A DNA stretch of 44,660 bases, from the NCBI GenBank assembly GCA_031254455.1, contig JAIRUI010000017.1, forward strand, positions 1-44,660, given 5' to 3'. The stretch's first letter is position 1. Each line of letters begins with the position of its first letter. This document shows positions 19,242 through 27,072 of this stretch, in pieces. The position numbers and the translations under genes were made by a program. This DNA is from Chitinispirillales bacterium (GTDB lineage: Bacteria > Fibrobacterota > Chitinivibrionia > Chitinivibrionales > Chitinivibrionaceae). The notes under the pieces are model-generated. The model saw only the letters and a list, made by a program, of their open reading frames with translations. It did not search any database and had not been told where the DNA came from.

Positions 19242-19317
19242 TGGAGCGGGTGATGAGACTCGAACTCACAACAACTACCTTGGAAGGGTAGGGCTCTAGC
19301 CATTGAGCTACACCCGC
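19242..19317 (-). tRNA. tRNA-Gly(TCC)
   Basis: Acceptor GCGGGTG/CACCCGC; anticodon stem CTACC/GGTAG, loop CTTCCAA (anticodon TCC); T-loop TTCGAGT. The 3' CCA is encoded (19242-19244), unlike the two Thr tRNAs and Trp. Confidence 0.95.
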
Positions 19318-19321
19318 TAAA

Positions 19322-19407
19322 TGGTGGGCAGAGGTGGGTTCGAACCACCGTAGGCGTACGCCAATGGATTTACAGTCCATCTCCTTTAGCCGCTCGGACA
19401 TCTACCC
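19322..19407 (-). tRNA. tRNA-Tyr(GTA)
   Basis: Class II tRNA with a long variable arm (about TGGCGTACGCCTAC); anticodon stem ATGGA/TCCAT, loop CTGTAAA (anticodon GTA); acceptor GGGTAGA/TCTGCCC. The 3' CCA is encoded (19322-19324). Confidence 0.95.
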
Positions 19408-19430
19408 GTCATACTCACCTAAACTACGCG

Positions 19431-19503
19431 AGCCGGTGGAGGGGCTCTAACCCCCGCGCTTCCGATTACAAGTCGGATGCTCTAACAGCTGAGCTACACC
19501 GGC
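19431..19503 (-). tRNA. tRNA-Thr(TGT) with a U19-A56 tertiary pair
   Basis: Acceptor GCCGGTG/CACCGGC; anticodon stem TCCGA/TCGGA, loop CTTGTAA (anticodon TGT). The D-loop reads AGCTGTTA, so the normally invariant G19 is T. The T-loop reads TTAGAGC, so the normally invariant C56 is A. The two changes restore a Watson-Crick pair between the loops. CCA is not encoded. First gene after the promoter at 19532-19561. Confidence 0.93.
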
Positions 19504-19531
19504 AACGCCTAACAAACAAAAAAACAAGGTG

Positions 19532-19561
19532 AATATAATTTTTCGCAACTACACCTGTCAA
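19532..19561 (-). promoter_or_regulatory. Sigma-70-type promoter for the tRNA/rpmG/secE-nusG-rpl-rpo-rps operon
   Basis: On the minus strand TTGACA (19561-19556), an 18-bp spacer and TATATT (19537-19532). Alternatively TTATAT with a 17-bp spacer. The predicted start is near 19525, about 22 bp before tRNA-Thr(TGT). The -35 box is a perfect consensus. It lies 25 bp past the clpP stop, with no terminator visible in between. Confidence 0.8.
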
Positions 19562-19585
19562 GGGGTAAAATTAATTTCCTAAGTT

Positions 19586-20191
19586 TTATTTGACTACTTT
19601 AATTACATTATCGGCAAGCCCGTATTCAATCGTTTCCTGTGCGGACAAAAAATTGTCACGATCGGTATCTTTTTCTATTTTTTCTACTTTCTGTCTTGTG
19701 TGTTTCGACAAAATCGCATTCAATATTCCTTTGATACGCAACATTTCTTCCGCTTGTATCTCAATATCCGAGGCGACGCCGACCATATTTCCCATAATGA
19801 GCGGCTGGTGTATCATAACTCTCGCATTCTCCCAAATGTCGCGTTTGCCTTGCGTTCCCGCGGCAAGTAAAACGGCGCCGAAACTCGCCGCCTGTCCCAT
19901 ACAAATCGTACGAACATCGGATTTTGCAAACTGCATTGCGTCATATATAGCAAGTCCCGCAGAAATAGAACCGCCGGGGCTGTTTATGTAAAACGTTATA
20001 TCGTTGTTATTCAAAGAATCAAAATATAAAATTTGTTGGACAACCGCTTTTGCCGTTTTATCGTTTACGTCTTCCCAAAGAAAAATCGCTCTGTCTTCAA
20101 GAAATTTTTCGGCTATTTTATTTTGTACACCGCCGGTTTTATCTTCTTTCTCTTTTTTTTCATCGTCTTCGTCTTCATTACAAAAAAACAT
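19586..20191 (-). CDS. clpP: ClpP-family serine protease
   Basis: 201 aa. Proteolytic subunit that forms a barrel degrading proteins fed by ClpX/ClpA-type ATPases. The catalytic triad is visible: Ser103 (GQAASFGA), His128 (MIHQP) and Asp179 (EKDTDRDNF). The oxyanion motif NSPGGSISAG is present. Two features differ from standard ClpP. The N-terminus is a very acidic/lysine tail (residues 4-19) in place of the usual propeptide and axial-loop sequence. The segment after MIHQP is two residues longer (LIMGNMVG) than the usual LGGAQGQ. It may be a second-type ClpP isoform. AAAGGAG precedes the ATG. It is probably monocistronic or reads through into the tRNA operon. Confidence 0.9.
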   Translation of the reverse strand: MFFCNEDEDDEKKEKEDKTGGVQNKIAEKFLEDRAIFLWEDVNDKTAKAVVQQILYFDSLNNNDITFYINSPGGSISAGLAIYDAMQFAKSDVRTICMGQAASFGAVLLAAGTQGKRDIWENARVMIHQPLIMGNMVGVASDIEIQAEEMLRIKGILNAILSKHTRQKVEKIEKDTDRDNFLSAQETIEYGLADNVIKVVK

Positions 20192-20385
20192 AAACGCTCC
20201 TTTTCCGGTTCAATTGCAAAATTAATTGAGGCAAAAATAATATTTTCCAATAGACGGCGGGTAAAATTTATTTTTTATAAAGAAAACATTCACATTCACA
20301 GCCTGAAATATAATCCTGGCGACTATATACAATTCTACACAAAACATAAGCAAGTCAAAGTTTAAGTTATTTTATTAATCACAAA

Positions 20386-20553
20386 TTAATAATCTTTATA
20401 AACAGCCGCTTCCGTTATTGTGTGAACACCTTCGTCAAGTCCGTTGATTTCGATAAATGCCGCCGCAATATTTTCATTATCTACGTTTCCATCTCTTCCT
20501 GTATTACTACAGGAACACAACACTAAAAACAAAAGCGCTAAAAACTTTTTCAT
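20386..20553 (-). CDS. Very small predicted lipoprotein
   Basis: 55 aa, unrecognised. A good Shine-Dalgarno (AAAGGAG, 6-7 bases before ATG at 20553) and a lipoprotein-like signal MKKFLALLFLVLCSCS support a real gene. The probable modified cysteine is Cys15 (LCSC). The mature part is only about 40 residues, Asn/Asp/Glu-rich, with no known domain. It lies directly downstream of a decayed gene on the same strand, so it could be what remains of a larger locus. A similar small lipoprotein is plausible as an entericidin-like or anchor peptide, but there is no evidence for either. Confidence 0.6.
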   Translation of the reverse strand: MKKFLALLFLVLCSCSNTGRDGNVDNENIAAAFIEINGLDEGVHTITEAAVYKDY

Positions 20554-20610
20554 TTTGGTTCTCCTTTACCACCAACTATTCGTCAGGTTTACTCGCAACC
20601 ACAATCATAA

Positions 20611-20923
20611 TTATATATAATATTCTATGGTTACGTTTTTATCGGTTAGATTGCTCCCGACAAATTCATACTGTATTCTTACCTTTTCTGTTTCAATATC
20701 AAATATTCCTTGTCTTTTCATTTCTTTATACAAAGGTGTAGATTACACTATCGTCGAATCTATATTTCCGGCTTCATATCTGTATTCAAACACATTGTCT
20801 TTTTATTTAATTATCTCATAATATTCGTCCTTATTTCTTCAGTTTGAATAATGTTAACGGATTTTAAATCCTCATAAAGTTTGCAATCTTTCGACAAAAA
20901 ACAGAATACGTCCAAAAAATCTC
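20611..20923 (-). pseudogene. Decayed protein-coding gene (one frameshift, two in-frame stops)
   Basis: On the minus strand one frame reads NKDEYYEIIK, stop, KDNVFEYRYEAGNIDSTIV, stop, STPLYKEMKRQGIFDIETEK and onward to NVTIEYYI and a final stop at 20611. Apart from two TAA codons (about 20820 and 20743-20745) it looks like ordinary coding sequence. Upstream, a second frame carries DCKLYEDLKSVNIIQTEE and would join by a single frameshift. No start codon with a Shine-Dalgarno is visible, because metY ends immediately upstream. I recognise no family; the alternating charged/hydrophobic pattern suggests a beta-rich domain. Otherwise the 370 bases between metY and the small lipoprotein hold nothing else. 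Confidence 0.5.
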
Positions 20924-22207
20924 TTATTCTAAAGCCTGCTGCAAATCGGCTATTATATCCTTAATGTTCTCAATTCCTATCGACAGACGAACGGTATTCG
21001 GCTTAATCCCCTGTTCTTTCAACTCTTCGGGCGACAATTGCGAATGCGTAGTGGTGGCAGGATGGATAACTAACGATTTTGCATCGGCGACGTTTGCCAA
21101 AAGCGAGAAAATCTGCAGTTTGTCAATAAATTTCCAAGTCTCTTCTTTGCCTCCTTTTATCTCAAAAGTAAATATCGAAGCCGCGCCGTTTGGAAAATAT
21201 CTGTCGTAAAGCGGCTTGTCTTCTGAAAGCGACGGATGATTCACTTTATCGACTTTCGGATGCCTTCTCAAAAACTCAATCACCTTTTTGGTATTCTCTA
21301 CGTGCCTTTCGACGCGAAGCGAAAGCGTTTCCAATCCTTGTAGCAGCAAAAATGCAGAAAACGGTGAAATTGCCGCTCCAGTATCGCGAAGCAGTATCGT
21401 TCGCGCTTTGACGATAAACGCCAGTTTCCCCGCCGCTTTTGTGAAAGAAAGCCCGTGATAACTCGAATTCGGTTCGGTAATTTCCGCAAATTTTCCGCTT
21501 CCCTCCCAGTCAAAGTTTCCGCCGTCGATTATAACACCGCCCAAAGTAGTTCCGTGCCCGCCGATAAATTTCGTTGCAGAATGCACAACAATGTTCGCTC
21601 CGTGTTCAATCGGTCGAAACAAAAACGGCGTCGCAAAGGTATTATCGACGACCAAAGGAATTTTATTTTTGTGAGCGATTTTTGCCAACATGTCAATGTC
21701 AATGACGTTTGAGTGGGGATTTCCAAACGTTTCAACAAAAACAGCCTTTGTGTTTGATAAAATCGCTTTTTCAAATTCCTCAAGTTTCGGCTCGACAAAA
21801 GTCGTTTTAATCCCGTAATCGTCAAGCGTGCGGGCGAATAAATTGTAAGTTCCGCCGTAAACGGTTTTGGCGCAAACTATGTGGTCGCCCGTTTTGGCAA
21901 GATTTAATAAAGCATAAGTTATTGCCGCCGCGCCGCTCGCAACAGCCAAAGCCGCCGCGCCGCATTCAAGAGAGGCGATTCTTTTTTCAAAGATTTCCTG
22001 CGTCGGATTATTCAATCGCGCATAAATGTTTCCCGAGTCCGTCAAATCAAAACGAGCGGCCGCGTGAGCCGCATTGCGAAATACATACGATGTCGTTTGA
22101 TAAATTGGAACAGCCCGCGATTCGGTCGTCGGATCCGCCTCTTCCTGTCCGATATGAAGCTGCTTTGTTTCAAAAGCCCATCCATCTGTATTTGTTTTTT
22201 TAGCCAT
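20924..22207 (-). CDS. metY: O-acetylhomoserine sulfhydrylase (Cys/Met metabolism PLP enzyme)
   Basis: 427 aa, the usual length for this family. It makes homocysteine from O-acetylhomoserine and sulfide, with pyridoxal phosphate bound as a Schiff base to Lys213 in HSATKFIGGHGTT. Other family landmarks are FETKQLHIGQ, SRAVPIYQTTSYVF, IYARLNNPT, ASGAAAITYAL, ETFGNP, VVDNTFATPFL and HPATTTHSQL. Length and the GHG segment favour acetylhomoserine sulfhydrylase over the shorter cystathionine enzymes. The ATG has GGAG upstream. The 170-bp leader holds a short inverted repeat but no recognisable SAM riboswitch. Confidence 0.93.
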   Translation of the reverse strand: MAKKTNTDGWAFETKQLHIGQEEADPTTESRAVPIYQTTSYVFRNAAHAAARFDLTDSGNIYARLNNPTQEIFEKRIASLECGAAALAVASGAAAITYALLNLAKTGDHIVCAKTVYGGTYNLFARTLDDYGIKTTFVEPKLEEFEKAILSNTKAVFVETFGNPHSNVIDIDMLAKIAHKNKIPLVVDNTFATPFLFRPIEHGANIVVHSATKFIGGHGTTLGGVIIDGGNFDWEGSGKFAEITEPNSSYHGLSFTKAAGKLAFIVKARTILLRDTGAAISPFSAFLLLQGLETLSLRVERHVENTKKVIEFLRRHPKVDKVNHPSLSEDKPLYDRYFPNGAASIFTFEIKGGKEETWKFIDKLQIFSLLANVADAKSLVIHPATTTHSQLSPEELKEQGIKPNTVRLSIGIENIKDIIADLQQALE

Positions 22208-22220
22208 AATTTATATCTCC

Positions 22221-22238
22221 ATTAAAATGCCTTTTAAT
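22221..22238 (-). promoter_or_regulatory. Perfect 7-bp inverted repeat next to the metY ribosome-binding site
   Basis: ATTAAAA and TTTTAAT flank 4 bases and end one base before the metY Shine-Dalgarno (GGAG, 22217-22220). It could be an operator or a weak hairpin, but in AT-rich DNA such a repeat can arise by chance. Confidence 0.25.
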
Positions 22239-22377
22239 AACTTGTTTCATCGTTAAAAACCTCTTTTTTCAATACACCGCCGCTTCAAAAAAAGGATACC
22301 CGTTATTTTCATATTAAACTTATAAATAAAACAAGTCCAAAATACTATTTGTTATCGATAAAGATTCAAAATTCTTT

Positions 22378-22899
22378 TTAAATTTTATTCGCCAAATACC
22401 TGCCGAAAATAAGTAATTCCCGCACTTGAGGCGTCAAGTAATCTTTATAAGTCCAAGAAAATCTTCGGATTTTATCATTTGCAGAGAAATGAATTGTCGT
22501 TTCTGCAAAAATTCCATTTCCGATTGCGATCCTGTGAAAATAATCTTTTGCGCTTGCAAGAACAAATTTGTCTTCGGTAATGTATCCCGGGTCAATGTTT
22601 ATTTGCCGCCGCCCGTTTTTTGTAAAATTTCGCTCTATTTCGTTCGTCTTTAATTTTAATTGTGACAAAAATTCTCTTTTAATCGGATTATCGAAAACGA
22701 TATAAATTTTTTTTATGTCGTCTCCCATCTCGTTTTCGTAATAATCGGTATTTTTGGAAAAATTAATTTCTTCGGTGATTTTCGCAATTTTGCCGAGTTC
22801 TTTTTTCAACGATTCAAGCGCCTCTTCCCGCAATTTTTTGTCGCAAAACATTATCGCACAAAACGCAATTACAAGAGGATATTCTTTAGCGACAGCCAT
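22378..22899 (-). CDS. DUF4416 family protein
   Basis: 173 aa. The sequence follows the DUF4416 pattern: NTDYYENEMGDDIKKIY near residue 50, LKTNEIERNF, then GRRQINIDPGYITEDKFVLA, HRIAIGNGIFAETTIHF and a terminal SWTYKDYLT. Function is unknown; the family is widespread as a single-domain cytosolic protein and has no established reaction. It starts 3 bp after the stop of the TPR lipoprotein gene, so translation is probably coupled. No strong Shine-Dalgarno is seen for it. Confidence 0.85.
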   Translation of the reverse strand: MAVAKEYPLVIAFCAIMFCDKKLREEALESLKKELGKIAKITEEINFSKNTDYYENEMGDDIKKIYIVFDNPIKREFLSQLKLKTNEIERNFTKNGRRQINIDPGYITEDKFVLASAKDYFHRIAIGNGIFAETTIHFSANDKIRRFSWTYKDYLTPQVRELLIFGRYLANKI

Positions 22900-22902
22900 A
22901 AA

Positions 22903-24732
22903 TTATATCCAACTCTGAAAATCCGGCAAAACCGCTTTTCGTTTTTCGACGGATATTTCACTTTGCGTACCGTCCATTTGAATTTCAGACGAATCCGATT
23001 TTTCAATTCGCGACGAATACTGTACGGCGTATGATTTTACTTCTCCTATATCCATCATATATTTTACATTAAGGCATTGCTCGCTTTCAGGATAATCGTT
23101 ACACAGGCGCACATAAATCTTTACTACGGCGGTATCAACAATTCCGTCAACGATATTATTACGTTTGTTTGCCACCCAACCAGCCGCATAGAGCGATTTT
23201 GCGGCTATATCTTTTATGTCGGGATATTTCAAGGCGCATAACAAATATGCATAATACGCTTCCTGCGAATACGAAAAATCGTTTTCTTCCTCCATTTTTT
23301 CTGCGATTGCCAATTGGATGGTTGCCGAATCGCGGCGAGTCATTAAGGTTACAGGTATTCCGAGCATGTTTTGTGACGCTTTCGCCACTTCAAAACTTGG
23401 ATATTTATTTATTATTTCACTGAAAATGCTGTCCGACGAAACGGTATCTTTTTTTATTTCTTTGAGAATATACGCCGTTGAATACAGAGATTTGGCTCTT
23501 ATTGAGTCCGGCGTTTGAATCGACTCTATAAGCATATTAAAATAATTTAAAGCGGAATCAGGAATCTGCGCCGAAAGCCAATATTCTTCACCGATTCTGT
23601 ATTGATAATAAGTACTATCGACTTTTGTAAACGGATCCGCATCTTCAAGCGTTTTTTGCAACTCGTCGATTTTTTTGAGACCGTCAAGACGTTTTTTTAT
23701 TAAAAGCCGCATTTCTTTATCGTCACCTACCCAAAAAAGCGCACTGTCTAATTGTACTCTTCCGCTGTCCAATTCGTTTTTTATATCTATACTCACTCCG
23801 GCATATTCAAACCACGCTTTGCAGCGTATTTTTGCACTTCCGGCGCCAAAAACAATATCTTTTAATATTCTAATAGCCTCGTCATATTTTCCCATATCAA
23901 TAAACGAAATTCCTTTCTCTAACATAATTTCGGTTCTGTTATATAAATAACTTGAGTTTGACAACATCAAGTCGGCAAATTTTATCGCTTCTTCGCTTTC
24001 CAATAATTTTCTGAGGCATTGCAGTTTGCGAAATTCCACCCGATAATAAATTGACGAATATTTTTTGTTAAAACTCGGCATGCTTGCCGTATAAGAAAGC
24101 GCTTTTTCGTAATCTTGATTCTCCATAGTAAGCGCCATAAGCCGCTCAATTATAGATAATTTATGAAACGGATCCGCAGTTTCGGCAAGACGTTTCTCAA
24201 GAACTTCAATCGCCGCACTTTTACCTTCAAGCTGTACCGCCAAATCCGCCTGCAAAAAAATCAATTCGGAATTACTCTGCATTTGCGGATATTTTTCCAA
24301 AAGCATTTCTACATAATTTTCCGCCGCGACAAAGTCCTCTATTTTTGCATAAGTCCTTGCCAAATAAAGCAATGTACGCGGCTCATATTTACTTTCCGGA
24401 TAATATTCCAGAAGCACCTCAAAAATATTCATCGCAGACATGTATTCATTCAATTCAAAAAGCGAAATTCCTTTAAGAAAATACGCGGCATCGTGCGATT
24501 TCTCAGATTTTGGATATTCCAAAAGCACTTTATCCGCTTTTGTTACGGATCGTTTATAAAATGAACCGGTTTCTCTTGCAATGTCTAAAGAATCTTTAGA
24601 CATTCTTTCATATTGTTTTTGTAATCGCTGCGCTTTTTTGTACGCATAACCGCCGTTGTAAAGAGTATTTACATACGCACATCCGCCAAATATCAACAAC
24701 ACAAAACAAAAAATTATAAATTTGATTTTCAT
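22903..24732 (-). CDS. TPR-repeat outer-membrane lipoprotein
   Basis: 609 aa from the ATG giving MKIKFIIFCFVLLIFGGCAY; a start 5-6 codons upstream is also possible, and neither has a strong Shine-Dalgarno. The signal peptide ends in a lipobox-like FGGC (Cys18). The rest is almost entirely helical tetratricopeptide-type repeats; units such as AAYFLKGISLFELNEYMSAM, TLLYLARTYAKIEDFVAAEN and ISFIDMGKYDEAIRILKD are visible. The early repeats resemble the BamD type (a YPKS or YPES motif ends each unit). It probably acts as a scaffold at the outer membrane, but the partner is unknown. It is divergent from the isocitrate dehydrogenase gene across about 120 bp and is coupled to DUF4416 downstream. Confidence 0.75.
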   Translation of the reverse strand: MKIKFIIFCFVLLIFGGCAYVNTLYNGGYAYKKAQRLQKQYERMSKDSLDIARETGSFYKRSVTKADKVLLEYPKSEKSHDAAYFLKGISLFELNEYMSAMNIFEVLLEYYPESKYEPRTLLYLARTYAKIEDFVAAENYVEMLLEKYPQMQSNSELIFLQADLAVQLEGKSAAIEVLEKRLAETADPFHKLSIIERLMALTMENQDYEKALSYTASMPSFNKKYSSIYYRVEFRKLQCLRKLLESEEAIKFADLMLSNSSYLYNRTEIMLEKGISFIDMGKYDEAIRILKDIVFGAGSAKIRCKAWFEYAGVSIDIKNELDSGRVQLDSALFWVGDDKEMRLLIKKRLDGLKKIDELQKTLEDADPFTKVDSTYYQYRIGEEYWLSAQIPDSALNYFNMLIESIQTPDSIRAKSLYSTAYILKEIKKDTVSSDSIFSEIINKYPSFEVAKASQNMLGIPVTLMTRRDSATIQLAIAEKMEEENDFSYSQEAYYAYLLCALKYPDIKDIAAKSLYAAGWVANKRNNIVDGIVDTAVVKIYVRLCNDYPESEQCLNVKYMMDIGEVKSYAVQYSSRIEKSDSSEIQMDGTQSEISVEKRKAVLPDFQSWI

Positions 24733-24852
24733 TATAATCAATTTCATCAAAAATTACGAAATCCAAATGTTAAAATAATATTTGGAAAACGGCAATTATT
24801 ATTTTAATACACAGTTTTGGAAACTATAAGAGAGACTACAAGAGAGAATTTG

Positions 24853-27072
24853 ATGGAAAGAAACGAAATAATATATACGAAAACAGACGAAGCGCCGGCA
24901 TTGGCAACAGAATCTTTACTGCCTATTTTTTCAAGTTTCACTAAAAAAGCCGATATTAAAATTTCTTTGAAAAACATATCTTTATCTAATAGAATACTCG
25001 CTGCGACAAGCGATTACCTTTCCAAAGAGCAAAAAGTTAGCGACGATCTTGAATTTTTGGCAAAATTGTGCCTAAACCCCGAAGCGAACATAATAAAACT
25101 TCCTAATATTTCGGCTTCTGTTTCGCAACTCAAAGCAGCGATTTTGGAGTTACAAAAAAAAGGATATGCAATCCCGGACTATCCTGAAAATCCGCGAAAC
25201 ATAACGGAAGAAAACGTAAAGAAAATGTATTCGCTTGTTTTAGGTTCGGCTGTAAATCCCGTAATTCGCGAAGGAAATTCCGACAGGCGGGCGGCGAAAT
25301 CTGTCAAAAATTATGCCAAAAGAAATCCTCATAAAATGGACGCTTGGGATAAAAATTCCAAAACAAAGGTAGTTTCTATGTCATACGGCGACTTTTTCGC
25401 TTCCGAAAAATCCATGACAAACGCGAACAAAGAAACGGCAATCGGTTTTGTTTTTGAAAACGATACAAATAAATCGCAAAAATATCTTCGCGAAAACCTT
25501 AAACTTCTTCCGTTTGAAGTGCTTGACTGTTCGGTTATGTCTGCAAAATCGTTGGAAAATTTTGTGAGAGATTGTATTAATGCCGCCAAAAATGAGAATT
25601 TGCTTTTTTCGTTTCATTTAAAAGCGACGATGATGAAAATCAGCGACCCGATAATTTTCGGAACAATATTTAAAACGTTTTTTGAGCGAGTTTTCGACAA
25701 ATACCGCGACATATTTGAAAATCTCGGAGTTTGCGCCGACTTAGGGCTCTCGGATTTACTTTCCAAAATAAAAGGGAATCGATTTGAAGAGCAAATTGTC
25801 GCCGACATAAATTCACGGTTCGACGAAATTTCGGTCGCAATGGTCGATAGCGGTAAAAACATAAGTAATTTCAGCGTTCCAAGCGACATTATAATCGACG
25901 CATCTATGCCTGCTATGATAAAAACCGGCGGAAAAATGTATGACAAAACCGGCAAACTTTGCGACGTACTCGCAATAATTCCCGATAGATCATATTCGGC
26001 GGTTTATGAGGCGATTGTAGAATTTTGTAAAAAGAACGGCGCATTTGATCCGCAAAAACTGGGCGGCGTTTCAAACGTAGGGCTAATGGCAAAACAAGCG
26101 GAAGAATACGGCTCACACGACAAAACATTCAAAATTGAAAACGACGGAACCGTTAAAATAATTGATGAAAACGGCAATGTTTTCATCGAACAAAAAGTTC
26201 AAAAAGGCGATATTTTCCGTGCCTGTCAAACAAAGCACGACGTAGTCGTAAACTGGGTTAAATTAGTTGTTGAAAGAGCAAAAACAACAAGAGTTCCGGC
26301 AATTTTCTGGTTAGACGCTTATCGTTCTCACGACAGAGAACTTATTCGAAAAATTGTAGAAGAAATAAAAACTTACAATATTTCAGGTTTAAATATTCGA
26401 ATTATGTCGCCGAAAGACGCATGTATTTATTCTGTGGAAAGAATGACGGCGGGATTAGATACGATTTCGGCAACGGGAAACGTCCTTCGCGACTATTTAA
26501 CGGATTTGTTCCCGATAATTGAGCTCGGCACTTCGGCAAAAATGTTGTCGATAGTTCCGCTTATGGGAGGCGGCGGACTTTTTGAAACTGGTGCGGGCGG
26601 AAGCGCTCCAAAACACGTTCAACAGTTTATTGAGCAAAATTTTCTTCGATGGGATTCTCTTGGCGAATTTATGGCATTTGTTCCATCTTTGGAAAAATAC
26701 GCGCACGTACATAGAAATGAAAAAGCGAAAATCCTTGCGGAAACGCTTGACGAGGCGGTTGAAAAAATTCTTGAAAACCAAAAATCGCCTAATCGAGAAC
26801 CTATTTCGTTGGATAATCGCGGATCGCATTTTTATTTGGCTTTGTATTGGGCGCGGGCGCTTGCAAATCAGGAAAAAGATGTCGAACTTGCAAAAGTTTT
26901 TGCTGAGATTGCCCAAAAGTTATCACAAAACGAGAAAGAAATATGTTCCGATTTACTTTCCGTTCAAAATAATCCGGTTGATTTGGGTGGATATTATTTT
27001 TGCGATCACGAAAAAATAAAAAACGCAATGCGCCCAAGCAAAATTTTTAATGAAATAATTGATAACTTTTGA
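24853..27072 (+). CDS. icd: Isocitrate dehydrogenase, NADP-dependent, monomeric type
   Basis: 739 aa, matching the monomeric IDH family (Corynebacterium enzyme 738 aa). It oxidises isocitrate to 2-oxoglutarate with NADP. Conserved blocks are IIYTKTDEAPALAT, EANIIKLPNISASV, GSAVNPVIREGNSDRRA, HLKATMMKISDPIIFG, VPSDIIIDASMPAMI, KAEEYGSHDKTF-like AEEYGSHDKTF, TGNVLRDYLTDLFPI and LGTSAKMLSIVPLM. Residues of the substrate site (SNSDRR-type GNSDRRAAK, Ser/Asn/Arg) are present. The frame is open 12 codons further upstream, but the ATG at 24853 with AAGAGAG 7 bases upstream matches the family N-terminus. Its last 26 bases overlap the convergent dus gene. Confidence 0.97.
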   Translation: MERNEIIYTKTDEAPALATESLLPIFSSFTKKADIKISLKNISLSNRILAATSDYLSKEQKVSDDLEFLAKLCLNPEANIIKLPNISASVSQLKAAILELQKKGYAIPDYPENPRNITEENVKKMYSLVLGSAVNPVIREGNSDRRAAKSVKNYAKRNPHKMDAWDKNSKTKVVSMSYGDFFASEKSMTNANKETAIGFVFENDTNKSQKYLRENLKLLPFEVLDCSVMSAKSLENFVRDCINAAKNENLLFSFHLKATMMKISDPIIFGTIFKTFFERVFDKYRDIFENLGVCADLGLSDLLSKIKGNRFEEQIVADINSRFDEISVAMVDSGKNISNFSVPSDIIIDASMPAMIKTGGKMYDKTGKLCDVLAIIPDRSYSAVYEAIVEFCKKNGAFDPQKLGGVSNVGLMAKQAEEYGSHDKTFKIENDGTVKIIDENGNVFIEQKVQKGDIFRACQTKHDVVVNWVKLVVERAKTTRVPAIFWLDAYRSHDRELIRKIVEEIKTYNISGLNIRIMSPKDACIYSVERMTAGLDTISATGNVLRDYLTDLFPIIELGTSAKMLSIVPLMGGGGLFETGAGGSAPKHVQQFIEQNFLRWDSLGEFMAFVPSLEKYAHVHRNEKAKILAETLDEAVEKILENQKSPNREPISLDNRGSHFYLALYWARALANQEKDVELAKVFAEIAQKLSQNEKEICSDLLSVQNNPVDLGGYYFCDHEKIKNAMRPSKIFNEIIDNF

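Noticed and set aside
22208..22377. SAM or other riboswitch in the metY leader
   Set aside because: The 170-bp leader lacks the long multi-helix core and conserved GC-rich loops of SAM riboswitches. Only a 7-bp inverted repeat is visible.
22384..22420. Terminator after the DUF4416 gene
   Set aside because: Only a 5-bp stem with no T-run could be found, so I do not report one.
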